Notes under the pieces: generated by a model | What the model saw: the letters and a program-made list of their open reading frames with translations, nothing else | Told to the model about the DNA's origin: nothing | Database searches by the model: none | Made by a program: the position numbers and the translations under genes | NCBI GenBank assembly: GCA_025934485.1 | Contig: JAICXX010000002.1 | Location: forward strand, 43,327-107,326 | Origin: Chitinophagaceae bacterium | GTDB lineage: Bacteria; Bacteroidota; Bacteroidia; Chitinophagales; Chitinophagaceae | Direction: 5' to 3' | DNA: 64,000 nucleotides | Part shown: in pieces, positions 25,789 through 34,011 of the stretch | Numbering within the stretch: the stretch's first letter is position 1 | Layout: each line of letters starts with the position of its first letter

Positions 25789-26817
25789 ATGAAGAAAGTC
25801 TCCATCAGCGATATTGCCCGAAAAGCCGGAGTGTCGGTCTCCACTGTTTCTTTTGTGATGAACGACAAAGCTGTGAAAATGCGTATCAGCCGCGAAGTGA
25901 TAGAGAAAGTGGAACATGTCGCCAGGGAAATGGGTTATCGTCCCAACCAGCTCGCCCGCGGATTGCGGACAGGAAAGACCAAGACCATTGGGCTGATCGT
26001 AGAAAATATCTCCAACGCTTTTTTTGCCACCCTGGCCAAGTCGATCGAAGACGAGGCGAAGAAATACGATTATAAGGTTGTGTACTGCAGTACGGATAAC
26101 GACGAAGGAAAAGCCCGTGAGCTGATCAATATGTTATCGCAGCGGCAGGTGGACGGCTATATCATTACGCCTACGCTGAATCTGAGCGAAGATATCTGCC
26201 GCTTGCAGAGCGAGAACAAGCCCGTGGTGCTCATCGACCGGTATTTCCCGCAGCATGAGGAGATCCCGGCGGTGCTCGTCGACAACTACGAGGGCGTTTC
26301 GCGCGGGATGGAGTATCTCATCGCCAAGGGATACCGGAAGATCGCATTGGTCTCTATCGAAACGGAGATGGCGCATATGAAGGACCGGCTTCGTGCCTAC
26401 AGCGATGTGCTGAGCAGGCATGGCGTAGAACCCCAGGAGCGGCTGGTGAAGATCGTACCTTATAGCAGCGATCACGAAGCTGCGTTGAAGGAGGTGGTGG
26501 AATTGCTCGCTTCGGCGGGCAAGGATGTAGATGCCGTGTTCTTTCTTACAAATTATCTGGGCGTGCTGGGTATTGAAGCGATCAAGAAACTGAAGATAAA
26601 AGTTCCCACCGAGCTCGCGGTGCTTTGTTTTGATGACAACGATATCTTCCGGTTATATACTCCGACGATCTCTGTGATCCGTCAGCCCATCGAAGCCATC
26701 GGTCAAAAAGCGGTAAGCACGCTGATGGAGCGGTTGAAGCAACCCGGGGAGGAACCTTTTCCGCCGCAGGCGTTGATCCGCCTGGAAGCGGATCTTATCA
26801 AGCGGGAATCTATTTAG
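25789..26817 (+). CDS. LacI family transcriptional regulator
   Basis: A 342-residue regulator. The N-terminal helix-turn-helix SISDIARKAGVSVSTVSFV (residues 4-22) is followed by the hinge YRPNQLARGLRTGKTKTIGL. The periplasmic-binding-protein-like sugar domain has IVENISNAFFATLAKSIEDE, GYIITPTLN, VLIDRYFP, VFFLTNYL and a C-terminal LCFDDNDIFRLYTPTISVIR. Such regulators usually bind DNA without ligand and release it with a sugar. The palindrome at 25737-25750 is the likely target. Regulated genes may include the divergent module and the sigma/SusCD cluster downstream. Confidence 0.93.
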   Translation: MKKVSISDIARKAGVSVSTVSFVMNDKAVKMRISREVIEKVEHVAREMGYRPNQLARGLRTGKTKTIGLIVENISNAFFATLAKSIEDEAKKYDYKVVYCSTDNDEGKARELINMLSQRQVDGYIITPTLNLSEDICRLQSENKPVVLIDRYFPQHEEIPAVLVDNYEGVSRGMEYLIAKGYRKIALVSIETEMAHMKDRLRAYSDVLSRHGVEPQERLVKIVPYSSDHEAALKEVVELLASAGKDVDAVFFLTNYLGVLGIEAIKKLKIKVPTELAVLCFDDNDIFRLYTPTISVIRQPIEAIGQKAVSTLMERLKQPGEEPFPPQALIRLEADLIKRESI

Positions 26818-26847
26818 CAAGATTTAGCTAAAAAAGTATTATATAGT

Positions 26848-26863
26848 GGTATATATTTATACC
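26848..26863. promoter_or_regulatory. Perfect 16-base inverted repeat before the sigma factor gene
   Basis: GGTATA-TATT-TATACC, exact 6-bp arms with a 4-base loop, ending 8 bases before the ATG at 26872. At that distance it could be an operator or a hairpin covering the ribosome site of the sigma factor mRNA. Its sequence differs from the LacI operator. Confidence 0.4.
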
Positions 26864-26871
26864 TAATTGCG

Positions 26872-27471
26872 ATGCCGCACGCCAAAATCCATAACGATCA
26901 CTTCTTGCTTGAACAAATTGCCCAGCGCAATGAGCTTGCGTTCAAGACGCTCTTCGATGCTTATAAAGACCGGCTGTACCATTATATATATGGTATCATC
27001 AAATCGAAGGAGGTGGCGGAAGAGATCGTGATGGATGTTTTTCTGAAGCTGTGGCTCGGTAAAGAGCTGGTGAACCAGATCGAGAACTTCGATGCATTTC
27101 TTTTCCGGGTGGCGTATAATAAGTCCATCGATTTTCTGCGCAGTGCGGCGCGTGATCCCCGGTTCAGGGATCTGTTGTGGGAGGAGATGCAGCTTGCGGG
27201 GGGGATGTATGCGGATCAGCCTATGATCACGCGGGAATATGAGGCGAAATTGCGGGAGGCTGTGGGCTTGTTGACGCCGCAACGCCGGCTGGTCTTTACG
27301 CTCAGCAGGGAAAAAGGACTTTCTCATGTGGATATTGCCCGAAAGCTTCAATTGTCCAAACATACGGTAAGCAATCACATCGTCGAAGCGCAGAAATTCA
27401 TCCGCGCGTATCTTATCCGGCATATGGACGTGGCTATGGTGGTGGCCGCTCTTATCTTAAAAAAAGATTAA
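26872..27471 (+). CDS. ECF RNA polymerase sigma factor, FecI-like
   Basis: A 199-residue ECF sigma factor. Region 2 (about 20-90) has FKTLFDAYKDRLYHYIYGII and EEIVMDVFLKLWL, with FLFRVAYNKSIDFLR. Region 4 (about 130-185) has LTPQRRLVFTLSREKGLSHV and IARKLQLSKHTVSNHIVEA. It lies directly before a FecR-type anti-sigma gene and a SusC with an STN domain, the usual arrangement for transmembrane signalling from an outer-membrane transporter. It likely drives the susC operon. Confidence 0.92.
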   Translation: MPHAKIHNDHFLLEQIAQRNELAFKTLFDAYKDRLYHYIYGIIKSKEVAEEIVMDVFLKLWLGKELVNQIENFDAFLFRVAYNKSIDFLRSAARDPRFRDLLWEEMQLAGGMYADQPMITREYEAKLREAVGLLTPQRRLVFTLSREKGLSHVDIARKLQLSKHTVSNHIVEAQKFIRAYLIRHMDVAMVVAALILKKD

Positions 27472-27495
27472 ATTTTATTAGTTGTTGCTCCTGGA

Positions 27496-28833
27496 ATGGT
27501 CGTCTTCCTTAGTATGGGAAATCTATCCAGTCGAAAAGAGCGGCTAAATCTGTTGTTGGAACGCTACAGGTCGAATACCTGTACGCGGGAGGACATGGAA
27601 GAACTGTTCCGGCTGGTACGGGGGCGGGAAGAGCTCGCCTTGTTCGCTTCTCTCCAGGAGCAATGGGAGGGCGCGAAGTTGGCGCCCGCCGCGAATACGG
27701 ATTGGAATGTCCTGTTCCAGGAGATGATGCAGCAAGGGCAGGAGATGGAGCAAGGGGGGCTGCGGCCGGGCACATCGCCTGTGTCTGAGGAGAAGGCGGC
27801 GGTGACCCGTAGGGGCATGCGGTCGAATACCCGTAAGCGGTGGCTATTCGCTGCGGCCGGCATTTTTTTCCTGGCGGGCGGCGGCACTTTGCTGCGTATG
27901 TTGCACCGGCCGGCTGTTCCGATGGCGCGGGCGGCGGTCCGTTCGACCCGTAGGTTCAAGAATGATGTGCAACCCGGGGGCAACAAGGCCATCCTGACGC
28001 TGGCCGATGGGTCTTCCATCGTGCTGGACAGCGCGGGTAACGGCACGCTTGGTGTACAGGGAAAGACCAAGATCTTAAAACTGGCCAGCGGCAGTCTGGC
28101 CTATCAATCGAACCGGCGTGGCGTGTCGGGCGTCGCGGATGCGGATGCAAGGCCGGTGTACAACACTATTTCTACTCCACGAGGCGGGCAATACCAGGTC
28201 GTGTTGCCGGACGGCACCAAGGTCTGGCTGGACGCCAACAGTTCCCTGCGTTTCCCCACCACGTTTGATGGTGATCCGAAACAGCGGGAGGTTCAGCTTA
28301 CTGGCGAAGCCTATTTCGATGTCGCGCGTAATCCGCAAAAGCCGTTCTGGGTCGGGGTATACGCCAATGAGCCCGGCAGGGGCGGGGAGCTACAGCATGT
28401 AGAGGTGTTGGGCACGCAATTCAATATCATGGCGTATTCCGATGAGACCGCGGTGAAGACGACGCTGTTGGAAGGGGCCGTACGGGTGGGCGGGGCGATG
28501 GGCTCCAAAGTAGAGTTGAAGCCCAATGATCAGGCCCGGCTTGACCTCGGGCAGGGCAATGGGATCAGTGTTGTCGCGGATGCTGATGTCGATGCCGCTG
28601 TTGCCTGGAAAAATGGGTATTTCGATTTCAACAAAGCCAATATAGAAACGATCATGCGTCAGCTGGCGCGTTGGTATGATGTCGATGTGAGCTTTCGCGG
28701 CAGTGGGAGCCGGGACCGGGTGTTCTATGGAGGCATGCAGCGCAATCTTACCTTATCTTCTGTTTTCAGGGTGCTCGAGCGAAGCGGCGTACAATTCTCT
28801 ATCGATGGTAAAAAGGTTATTGTCGACCTATAA
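27496..28833 (+). CDS. FecR-type anti-sigma factor
   Basis: The 445 residues have a cytoplasmic N-terminal part (about 1-110), a single membrane helix (about 113-130: RWLFAAAGIFFLAGGGTLL) and a periplasmic FecR domain: GGNKAILTLADGSSIVLDSA, TPRGGQYQVVLPDGTKVWLD, ANSSLRFPTTF, RNPQKPFWV and VLGTQFNIMAYSDE. The C-terminus has the DUF4974 end (AAVAWKNGYFDFNKANIETI, MRQLARWYDVDVSF). It senses the STN domain of SusC and controls the sigma factor. An ATG at 27514 is an alternative start and gives the more usual N-terminus MGNLSSRKERL. Confidence 0.93.
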   Translation: MVVFLSMGNLSSRKERLNLLLERYRSNTCTREDMEELFRLVRGREELALFASLQEQWEGAKLAPAANTDWNVLFQEMMQQGQEMEQGGLRPGTSPVSEEKAAVTRRGMRSNTRKRWLFAAAGIFFLAGGGTLLRMLHRPAVPMARAAVRSTRRFKNDVQPGGNKAILTLADGSSIVLDSAGNGTLGVQGKTKILKLASGSLAYQSNRRGVSGVADADARPVYNTISTPRGGQYQVVLPDGTKVWLDANSSLRFPTTFDGDPKQREVQLTGEAYFDVARNPQKPFWVGVYANEPGRGGELQHVEVLGTQFNIMAYSDETAVKTTLLEGAVRVGGAMGSKVELKPNDQARLDLGQGNGISVVADADVDAAVAWKNGYFDFNKANIETIMRQLARWYDVDVSFRGSGSRDRVFYGGMQRNLTLSSVFRVLERSGVQFSIDGKKVIVDL

Positions 28834-28866
28834 AAGTTTCATTTTCTAACCAAACACTGTAAGAAC

Positions 28867-31800
28867 ATGTATTTGACTGCTATTCGAAAGCTGATGCCTC
28901 AGCGGCGCAGACTGCTGATGGCGGCTATGAGAGTAACCAAACTGATTGCGATCATAGTCTTGGGATCCGGCCTGCAGGCCAGTGCCGGGGTCTATTCCCA
29001 GAACATCACCTTTTCAGGCAGGGATGTATCCCTGGAAAAGGTTTTTTCCGTTATCAACAAACAATCCGGTTATCTTGTCTTTTGCGATTACAGCATCATC
29101 AAGGATGCGAGAAAGGTCAGCATCCATGTCAAGGACGCTTCCGTGCAGGATGTCCTCACGGAGTGTCTCAAGGATCAATCGCTGGAATATGAGATCGTAG
29201 ACAAGACGATCGTGATCGAGCGGAAGAAGGAGACAGCCGAGACGGCCGCACCGGTACCGCCCCCCATCGATATAAAAGGGCGCGTTACCAATGAAAAAGG
29301 GGAGGCTGTGCCTGGCGCTACAGTCTCCGTCAAGGGTTCCAGCAAGGTCGTTGCGACCAACGATAATGGGGAGTTCGAGCTCCATGGCGTCGACCAGAAT
29401 GCCACGCTGGAGATCTCCAGTATCGGTTATGAAAAACAGCGAGTGAAGCTCAATGGACAGACCTCGCTCAACGTTCAGTTGAAGGTCGAAGCCGCATCTA
29501 TGGGCGAACTTGTGGTAACGGCATTGGGTATTACGAAGGAAGAGCGCAAGCTGACCTATGCCGTTACGACGGTGGGTGGTGATCAGCTGAGCAAGGCCCG
29601 TGAAAGCAATGTGGCTTTGTCGTTGGCGGGCCAAGTCGCCGGTCTCACGGTACATGGCGCTAACGGCGGTCCCGGCAGCAGCGCGCGTATCCTGCTTCGC
29701 GGCATGCCGAGCATGAACTCGGGTGGTTCGCCTTTATTTATCATCAACGGCATTCCCATGGACAATACGCAGCGCGGCGCTTCCGGCGAATGGGGTGGTT
29801 CGGATAACGGGGACGGTATCAGCAATATCAACCCCGACGATATCGAAACCATGACGGTGCTTAAGGGACAGGCGGCCTCGGCGTTGTATGGCACCCGTGC
29901 CTCAAATGGAGTAATCATTATCACCACCAAGAGTGCCAAGAAAGGGCAGGCCCAGATCGAATACAATGTGAATGCGCTATGGGACCGGGCGATGAATAAC
30001 ACCGATTTCCAATACGAGTATGGACAAGGACTTGAAGGCGCCAAGCCCGTGACCACAACCGGCGCGCAGAACAGCAACCGGTTTGCGTGGGGTTCCAAGA
30101 TGGACGGTTCACAGACTATTCAGTATAACGGCCAGAACTATGCTTATTCGCCGTTCAAGGATAATATCAAGAACTTCTACCGTACCGGTCCTTCGCTGAC
30201 CAACACGGTGTCGATCGGCGGTGGGGGCGACTGGGGGAACATGCGGCTGTCAGCTTCCTCGCTTGACAACAGCTCGATCGTGCGCAACAGCGGCATCGAC
30301 CGGAAGAATGTCGATCTGAACGGTACCCTGAAGATCACCAGCAGGTTGAGCAGCACCGTCTTCGTGGATTATATCGACGAGCAGGACAGGAACCGGCCTC
30401 AGCTCAGCGACGGTCCCGGCGATCCCAATAACTTCCAGTTCCTGGCGCCCAATGTCGACGAGCGCATCTTTGCGCCGGGGCAGGATGCCAAGGGCAACGA
30501 GATCGTATTTAGCGACGACAACTATGTTACCAATCCCTGGTTCGTGGTTCACAACTGGATCAACAGTACAGGTCGAAGCCGGTTGATCACGGCCGTCGCA
30601 CCCAAGTTCAATTTTACCGATTGGCTGTACGTCATGGCCAGGGTAGGATATGATCGGGAAGCGGACCGTATCTTCCAGGTCACACCTACGGGTACCAATT
30701 ACTCCTTTAACAATGCTGGTCAATCAGGCCAGTTCAACGGACTGACCAATCAAACTACTAGCGAGCTCAACCTTGACGGGATCATCGGCGCCTCGCATAA
30801 CCTGACCAAAGACCTGCATCTCGATGCCACGGCAGGGACCAACTTCCGGACAAATCAGTACGAGTATACGCAGATTAACGGTTCGCAGTTCATCATTCCT
30901 TTTCTTTATACGCCGACAAACGTGCTGACTTTTGGCAGGAACTATTCCTACTACAAGAAACAGGTTCACTCCGCGTTCTACTCGATGGACTTCAGCTGGA
31001 AGGACATGCTTTATCTGAGCACCACCGGACGGTATGATGCCTACTCAACGCTGGCAGCGGGCAACCGGGGTATTTTTGTGCCTTCGGTCTCCGGTGGATT
31101 CAACTTCTCTCGCTTCGTACAGAGCACGCCCATCAATTATGGCAAGCTGCGTGCAGCCTTTGCGCAGACCAGCGGCGAGCCCACCGGTGGTCCCAACGGT
31201 ACGAATAGCGGCGCTTATACGGATGCGGTGTACTACGGTGTGGGTAATGCCTTTAACGGTACGGCCGTAGGCACGCTGAATGGCGCGTCCGGCAGTGTGG
31301 AAAATAATATGCCGGTGGTGCCCAACCTTTATCTGAAGCCCTTTACGCTCACAGAAGTGGAGGTAGGCGCGGAGTTGAAGCTGTTCAACAGCCGCCTGGG
31401 TATCGATGCCGACTATTTTACCCGGAAGACCAGGCATGAGATCATGAGCGCTACGCTGAGCGAGGCGACGGGTTATAACAGCACCTATGTGGCTACGGGC
31501 TCCACCCAGAACCAAGGGGTCGAAGTCCAGTTGACCGGCAATCCGGTTAAGACACGGACATTCTCCTGGAATGTGTCGTTCAACTTTACGCATGTCGCCA
31601 ACAAGATCCTGCATACCGATAATGCCAACAACAATCTCACGGAGGGTGCTTATCGCCCGTTGAACGCCAACACCGCGTTCATCCCCGGTATGAGCGGTCC
31701 GCAGATCATTGCCTATGATTATACGTATGATTCCAAAAATAATATCGTTGTTGATGGGAGTGGTTTGCCGATCCGCGGGTCGAAGCTGGTCCCCTTCGGC

Positions 31801-32328
31801 GGTGTACTGCCGACGACTTACGGCGGCTTGCGGAACGATTTCACATTCGGGAATGTCAATTTTGGATTCCTCATCGATTATAACTATGGCAATAAGATCC
31901 TTTCCGCGACGAGCTACTACACCATCTATCGCGGCCTGAACAAGATGACGCTGAACGGTCGTGATGGTATTACCACAGGTGTAACGGCCAGCGGTGCAGC
32001 GAACACGGTGACGGCTACGGCACAGGATTACTATCAGCGTATCGCATCGATATCGCGTAACAGCGTTCTGAGCGGTGATTACATCAAGCTGCGCCAGGTT
32101 ACGCTTGGTTACAATTTTACGCAAAAGCAACTGGGTAATATTCCTGTGTTCGAATCGATCAACGTTTCGCTGGTTGGCCGCAACTTATGGATCATTAGCA
32201 AGAAATCGCCGAATATCGATCCTGAGTCCAATTTCGCCACAAGCGTTAAATATGCCGGTATCGAAGGAACGAGTCTTCCCAGCACGCGGACCTATGGTAT
32301 AAATGCTACATTCAAATTCAAAAAATAG
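28867..32328 (+). CDS. SusC/RagA TonB-linked outer-membrane transporter with STN domain
   Basis: A 1153-residue transporter. After a signal region (about 20-45) comes an STN domain (about 48-120: SLEKVFSVINKQSGYLVF, DASVQDVLTECLKDQ), a CarboxypepD_reg-like domain (about 135-210: IDIKGRVTNEKGEAVPGATV), a TonB box-like MGELVVTALGI, the plug domain (SLAGQVAGLTVHG, ILLRGMPSMNSGG, IETMTVLKGQAASALYGTRA, SNGVIIITTKS) and a long beta-barrel ending TYGINATFKFKK with a C-terminal Lys pair. It takes up an oligosaccharide or peptide with its SusD lid. The STN domain passes the occupancy signal to FecR. Substrate is not evident; no intact glycosidase is in the window. Confidence 0.96.
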   Translation: MYLTAIRKLMPQRRRLLMAAMRVTKLIAIIVLGSGLQASAGVYSQNITFSGRDVSLEKVFSVINKQSGYLVFCDYSIIKDARKVSIHVKDASVQDVLTECLKDQSLEYEIVDKTIVIERKKETAETAAPVPPPIDIKGRVTNEKGEAVPGATVSVKGSSKVVATNDNGEFELHGVDQNATLEISSIGYEKQRVKLNGQTSLNVQLKVEAASMGELVVTALGITKEERKLTYAVTTVGGDQLSKARESNVALSLAGQVAGLTVHGANGGPGSSARILLRGMPSMNSGGSPLFIINGIPMDNTQRGASGEWGGSDNGDGISNINPDDIETMTVLKGQAASALYGTRASNGVIIITTKSAKKGQAQIEYNVNALWDRAMNNTDFQYEYGQGLEGAKPVTTTGAQNSNRFAWGSKMDGSQTIQYNGQNYAYSPFKDNIKNFYRTGPSLTNTVSIGGGGDWGNMRLSASSLDNSSIVRNSGIDRKNVDLNGTLKITSRLSSTVFVDYIDEQDRNRPQLSDGPGDPNNFQFLAPNVDERIFAPGQDAKGNEIVFSDDNYVTNPWFVVHNWINSTGRSRLITAVAPKFNFTDWLYVMARVGYDREADRIFQVTPTGTNYSFNNAGQSGQFNGLTNQTTSELNLDGIIGASHNLTKDLHLDATAGTNFRTNQYEYTQINGSQFIIPFLYTPTNVLTFGRNYSYYKKQVHSAFYSMDFSWKDMLYLSTTGRYDAYSTLAAGNRGIFVPSVSGGFNFSRFVQSTPINYGKLRAAFAQTSGEPTGGPNGTNSGAYTDAVYYGVGNAFNGTAVGTLNGASGSVENNMPVVPNLYLKPFTLTEVEVGAELKLFNSRLGIDADYFTRKTRHEIMSATLSEATGYNSTYVATGSTQNQGVEVQLTGNPVKTRTFSWNVSFNFTHVANKILHTDNANNNLTEGAYRPLNANTAFIPGMSGPQIIAYDYTYDSKNNIVVDGSGLPIRGSKLVPFGGVLPTTYGGLRNDFTFGNVNFGFLIDYNYGNKILSATSYYTIYRGLNKMTLNGRDGITTGVTASGAANTVTATAQDYYQRIASISRNSVLSGDYIKLRQVTLGYNFTQKQLGNIPVFESINVSLVGRNLWIISKKSPNIDPESNFATSVKYAGIEGTSLPSTRTYGINATFKFKK

Positions 32329-32333
32329 TCGTC

Positions 32334-33941
32334 ATGAATAAGAAGATTTTGCTCTATATAAGTTTGGCGTCGCTGGTGGTCGCGGGCGGTTGTACAAAGA
32401 ATTTTAATGCGATCAATACCGACCCGACACAGGCATCTGCCGCCCAATACAATGCGAATCTGCTATTATCCTCCCAGCAGATCGAATACTTCAATGGAAC
32501 CATGGGATACAGCGGCGCCTTGCTGATGCAAAGTATGTGGGTGCAGGTCCTCGCTTCCGCTGAATTTCCCAGCTACTACAGCAACGGGGACAAATATGTC
32601 GCTTCGGGTAACCTTACTACTTATGATGCTAGTCTTTGGCTACATTGCTATAACTCGGCCAGTTATGCATACGAATGTCAGAGCCTGGCCAAGACAGCGG
32701 GGTTATCGAATCTCAGCGGCGTCTCGATGATCATGGAACTGCTTGATATCATGAACGTCACTGACACCTATGGCGATTGTCCGTTCTCACAGGCTTTACA
32801 GGGCAAGAACTCGGTGAACCTGCCCGTATACGATTCACAACAGGACATATATACCTCGATGCTTAGTAAGCTGGATTCGGTGTTGCCTACGCTGGATGCG
32901 TCGAAGCCGCTGCCGACGAACGATATTTTCCCATACAAGGGTAGCGTCACCGGCTGGCAGAAGTTCGGTTATTCGCTAATGCTGCGGATGGCAATGCGCC
33001 TCACGAAAGTCGATCCGGCCACAGCACAGAAATATGCCGAGAAGGCTTATGCAGGTGGTACGTTTGGCAGCACCGCGGATGACGCCTGGGTAACCTTCGA
33101 TCACAATGACGGTTACAATAACAACAATACCAGCGCCTGGCAGACTGCGGAGGATTTCTCCGAAGTCAAGTGGGGACAGAACGTGATTGCTTATCTGAAG
33201 GCGAACAATGACCCGAGGTTGAGCGTGATCGCAGAGGTTCCCAAACCCGGATCGGACAGTGCGGCCATGGAGAATCAAATGGGGGACACGGTCTATTCGC
33301 ATCAGATCGGGATGCCGAATGGCTATGATCAGAATGGTGGCGCTACCGATATTTCGAAGGCACCAGGTTATCCCGGCGGCACAGGGTCGGGCAAGACCGC
33401 CTATCCCACCGGTAAATATTCCCGAATGGCTATCGGGGAGTATATCAATCTCAACACGCCGGCCTTTGCCATCAACTATGCTGAGACCGAACTGTTGCTG
33501 GCGGAAGCCGCAGTCCGTGGCTGGAATGTGGGCCCGAGTGCTTCGGTGCATTACGCCAATGGGCTGACGGCGGCCTTGCAGAGTTATGCTACGTTGAGCT
33601 CTTATGGAACGATCCCCCCGGCGACGATCTCGGCTTACGTACTGGCGCATCCGCTGGATGTGAGCTCTACGACCAACAGTCTCAACCAGATCAATATGCA
33701 GTACTGGATCACGACCGGCACCCTGCTCGATTTCAACGAAGCATGGAGCAACTGGCGGAGGAGTGGTGTTCCTGCTTTGACTCCGGTAAACTATGCGGGT
33801 AATTTCACGCAGGGCACGATCCCGAGACGTCAGGAGTATCCGACCTCCGAAGCTTCGACGAATCCAGCCAATTACCAGGCTGCTGTAAGTAAACTTAGCG
33901 GCGGTGACCAGTATACAGGCCGTGTTTGGTGGGATAAATAA
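32334..33941 (+). CDS. SusD/RagB-type nutrient-binding lipoprotein
   Basis: A 535-residue lipoprotein with a signal peptide and lipobox VAGGC (Cys near residue 21), then TKNFNAINTDPTQAS and, in the body, the SusD-like_2 pattern (LLLSSQQIEYFNGTMGYSGA, LLMQSMWVQVLA, KTAGLSNLSGVSMIMELLDI, TDTYGDCPFSQALQG, FGYSLMLRMAMRLTKVDPAT, NYAETELLLAEAAVRGW, and the C-terminal RRQEYPTSEASTNPANYQAA). SusD forms the lid of the SusC barrel on the cell surface. It follows susC by 5 bases. Confidence 0.95.
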   Translation: MNKKILLYISLASLVVAGGCTKNFNAINTDPTQASAAQYNANLLLSSQQIEYFNGTMGYSGALLMQSMWVQVLASAEFPSYYSNGDKYVASGNLTTYDASLWLHCYNSASYAYECQSLAKTAGLSNLSGVSMIMELLDIMNVTDTYGDCPFSQALQGKNSVNLPVYDSQQDIYTSMLSKLDSVLPTLDASKPLPTNDIFPYKGSVTGWQKFGYSLMLRMAMRLTKVDPATAQKYAEKAYAGGTFGSTADDAWVTFDHNDGYNNNNTSAWQTAEDFSEVKWGQNVIAYLKANNDPRLSVIAEVPKPGSDSAAMENQMGDTVYSHQIGMPNGYDQNGGATDISKAPGYPGGTGSGKTAYPTGKYSRMAIGEYINLNTPAFAINYAETELLLAEAAVRGWNVGPSASVHYANGLTAALQSYATLSSYGTIPPATISAYVLAHPLDVSSTTNSLNQINMQYWITTGTLLDFNEAWSNWRRSGVPALTPVNYAGNFTQGTIPRRQEYPTSEASTNPANYQAAVSKLSGGDQYTGRVWWDK

Positions 33942-33977
33942 GCCGCCGACATAATAATTTATATATTAAATTTGATA

Positions 33978-34011
33978 GACAAGACTACTTTATGGTAGTC
34001 TTGTCATTTTT
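33978..34011 (+). terminator. Terminator after susD, touching the next start codon
   Basis: Stem GACAAGACTAC (33978-33988) with GTAGTCTTGTC (33995-34005), loop TTTATG, then ATTTTT to 34011. The next gene's ATG is at 34012, so its ribosome site would be inside the hairpin or T-run. It ends the susCD transcript, lets some read through, or controls translation of the next gene. Confidence 0.8.
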
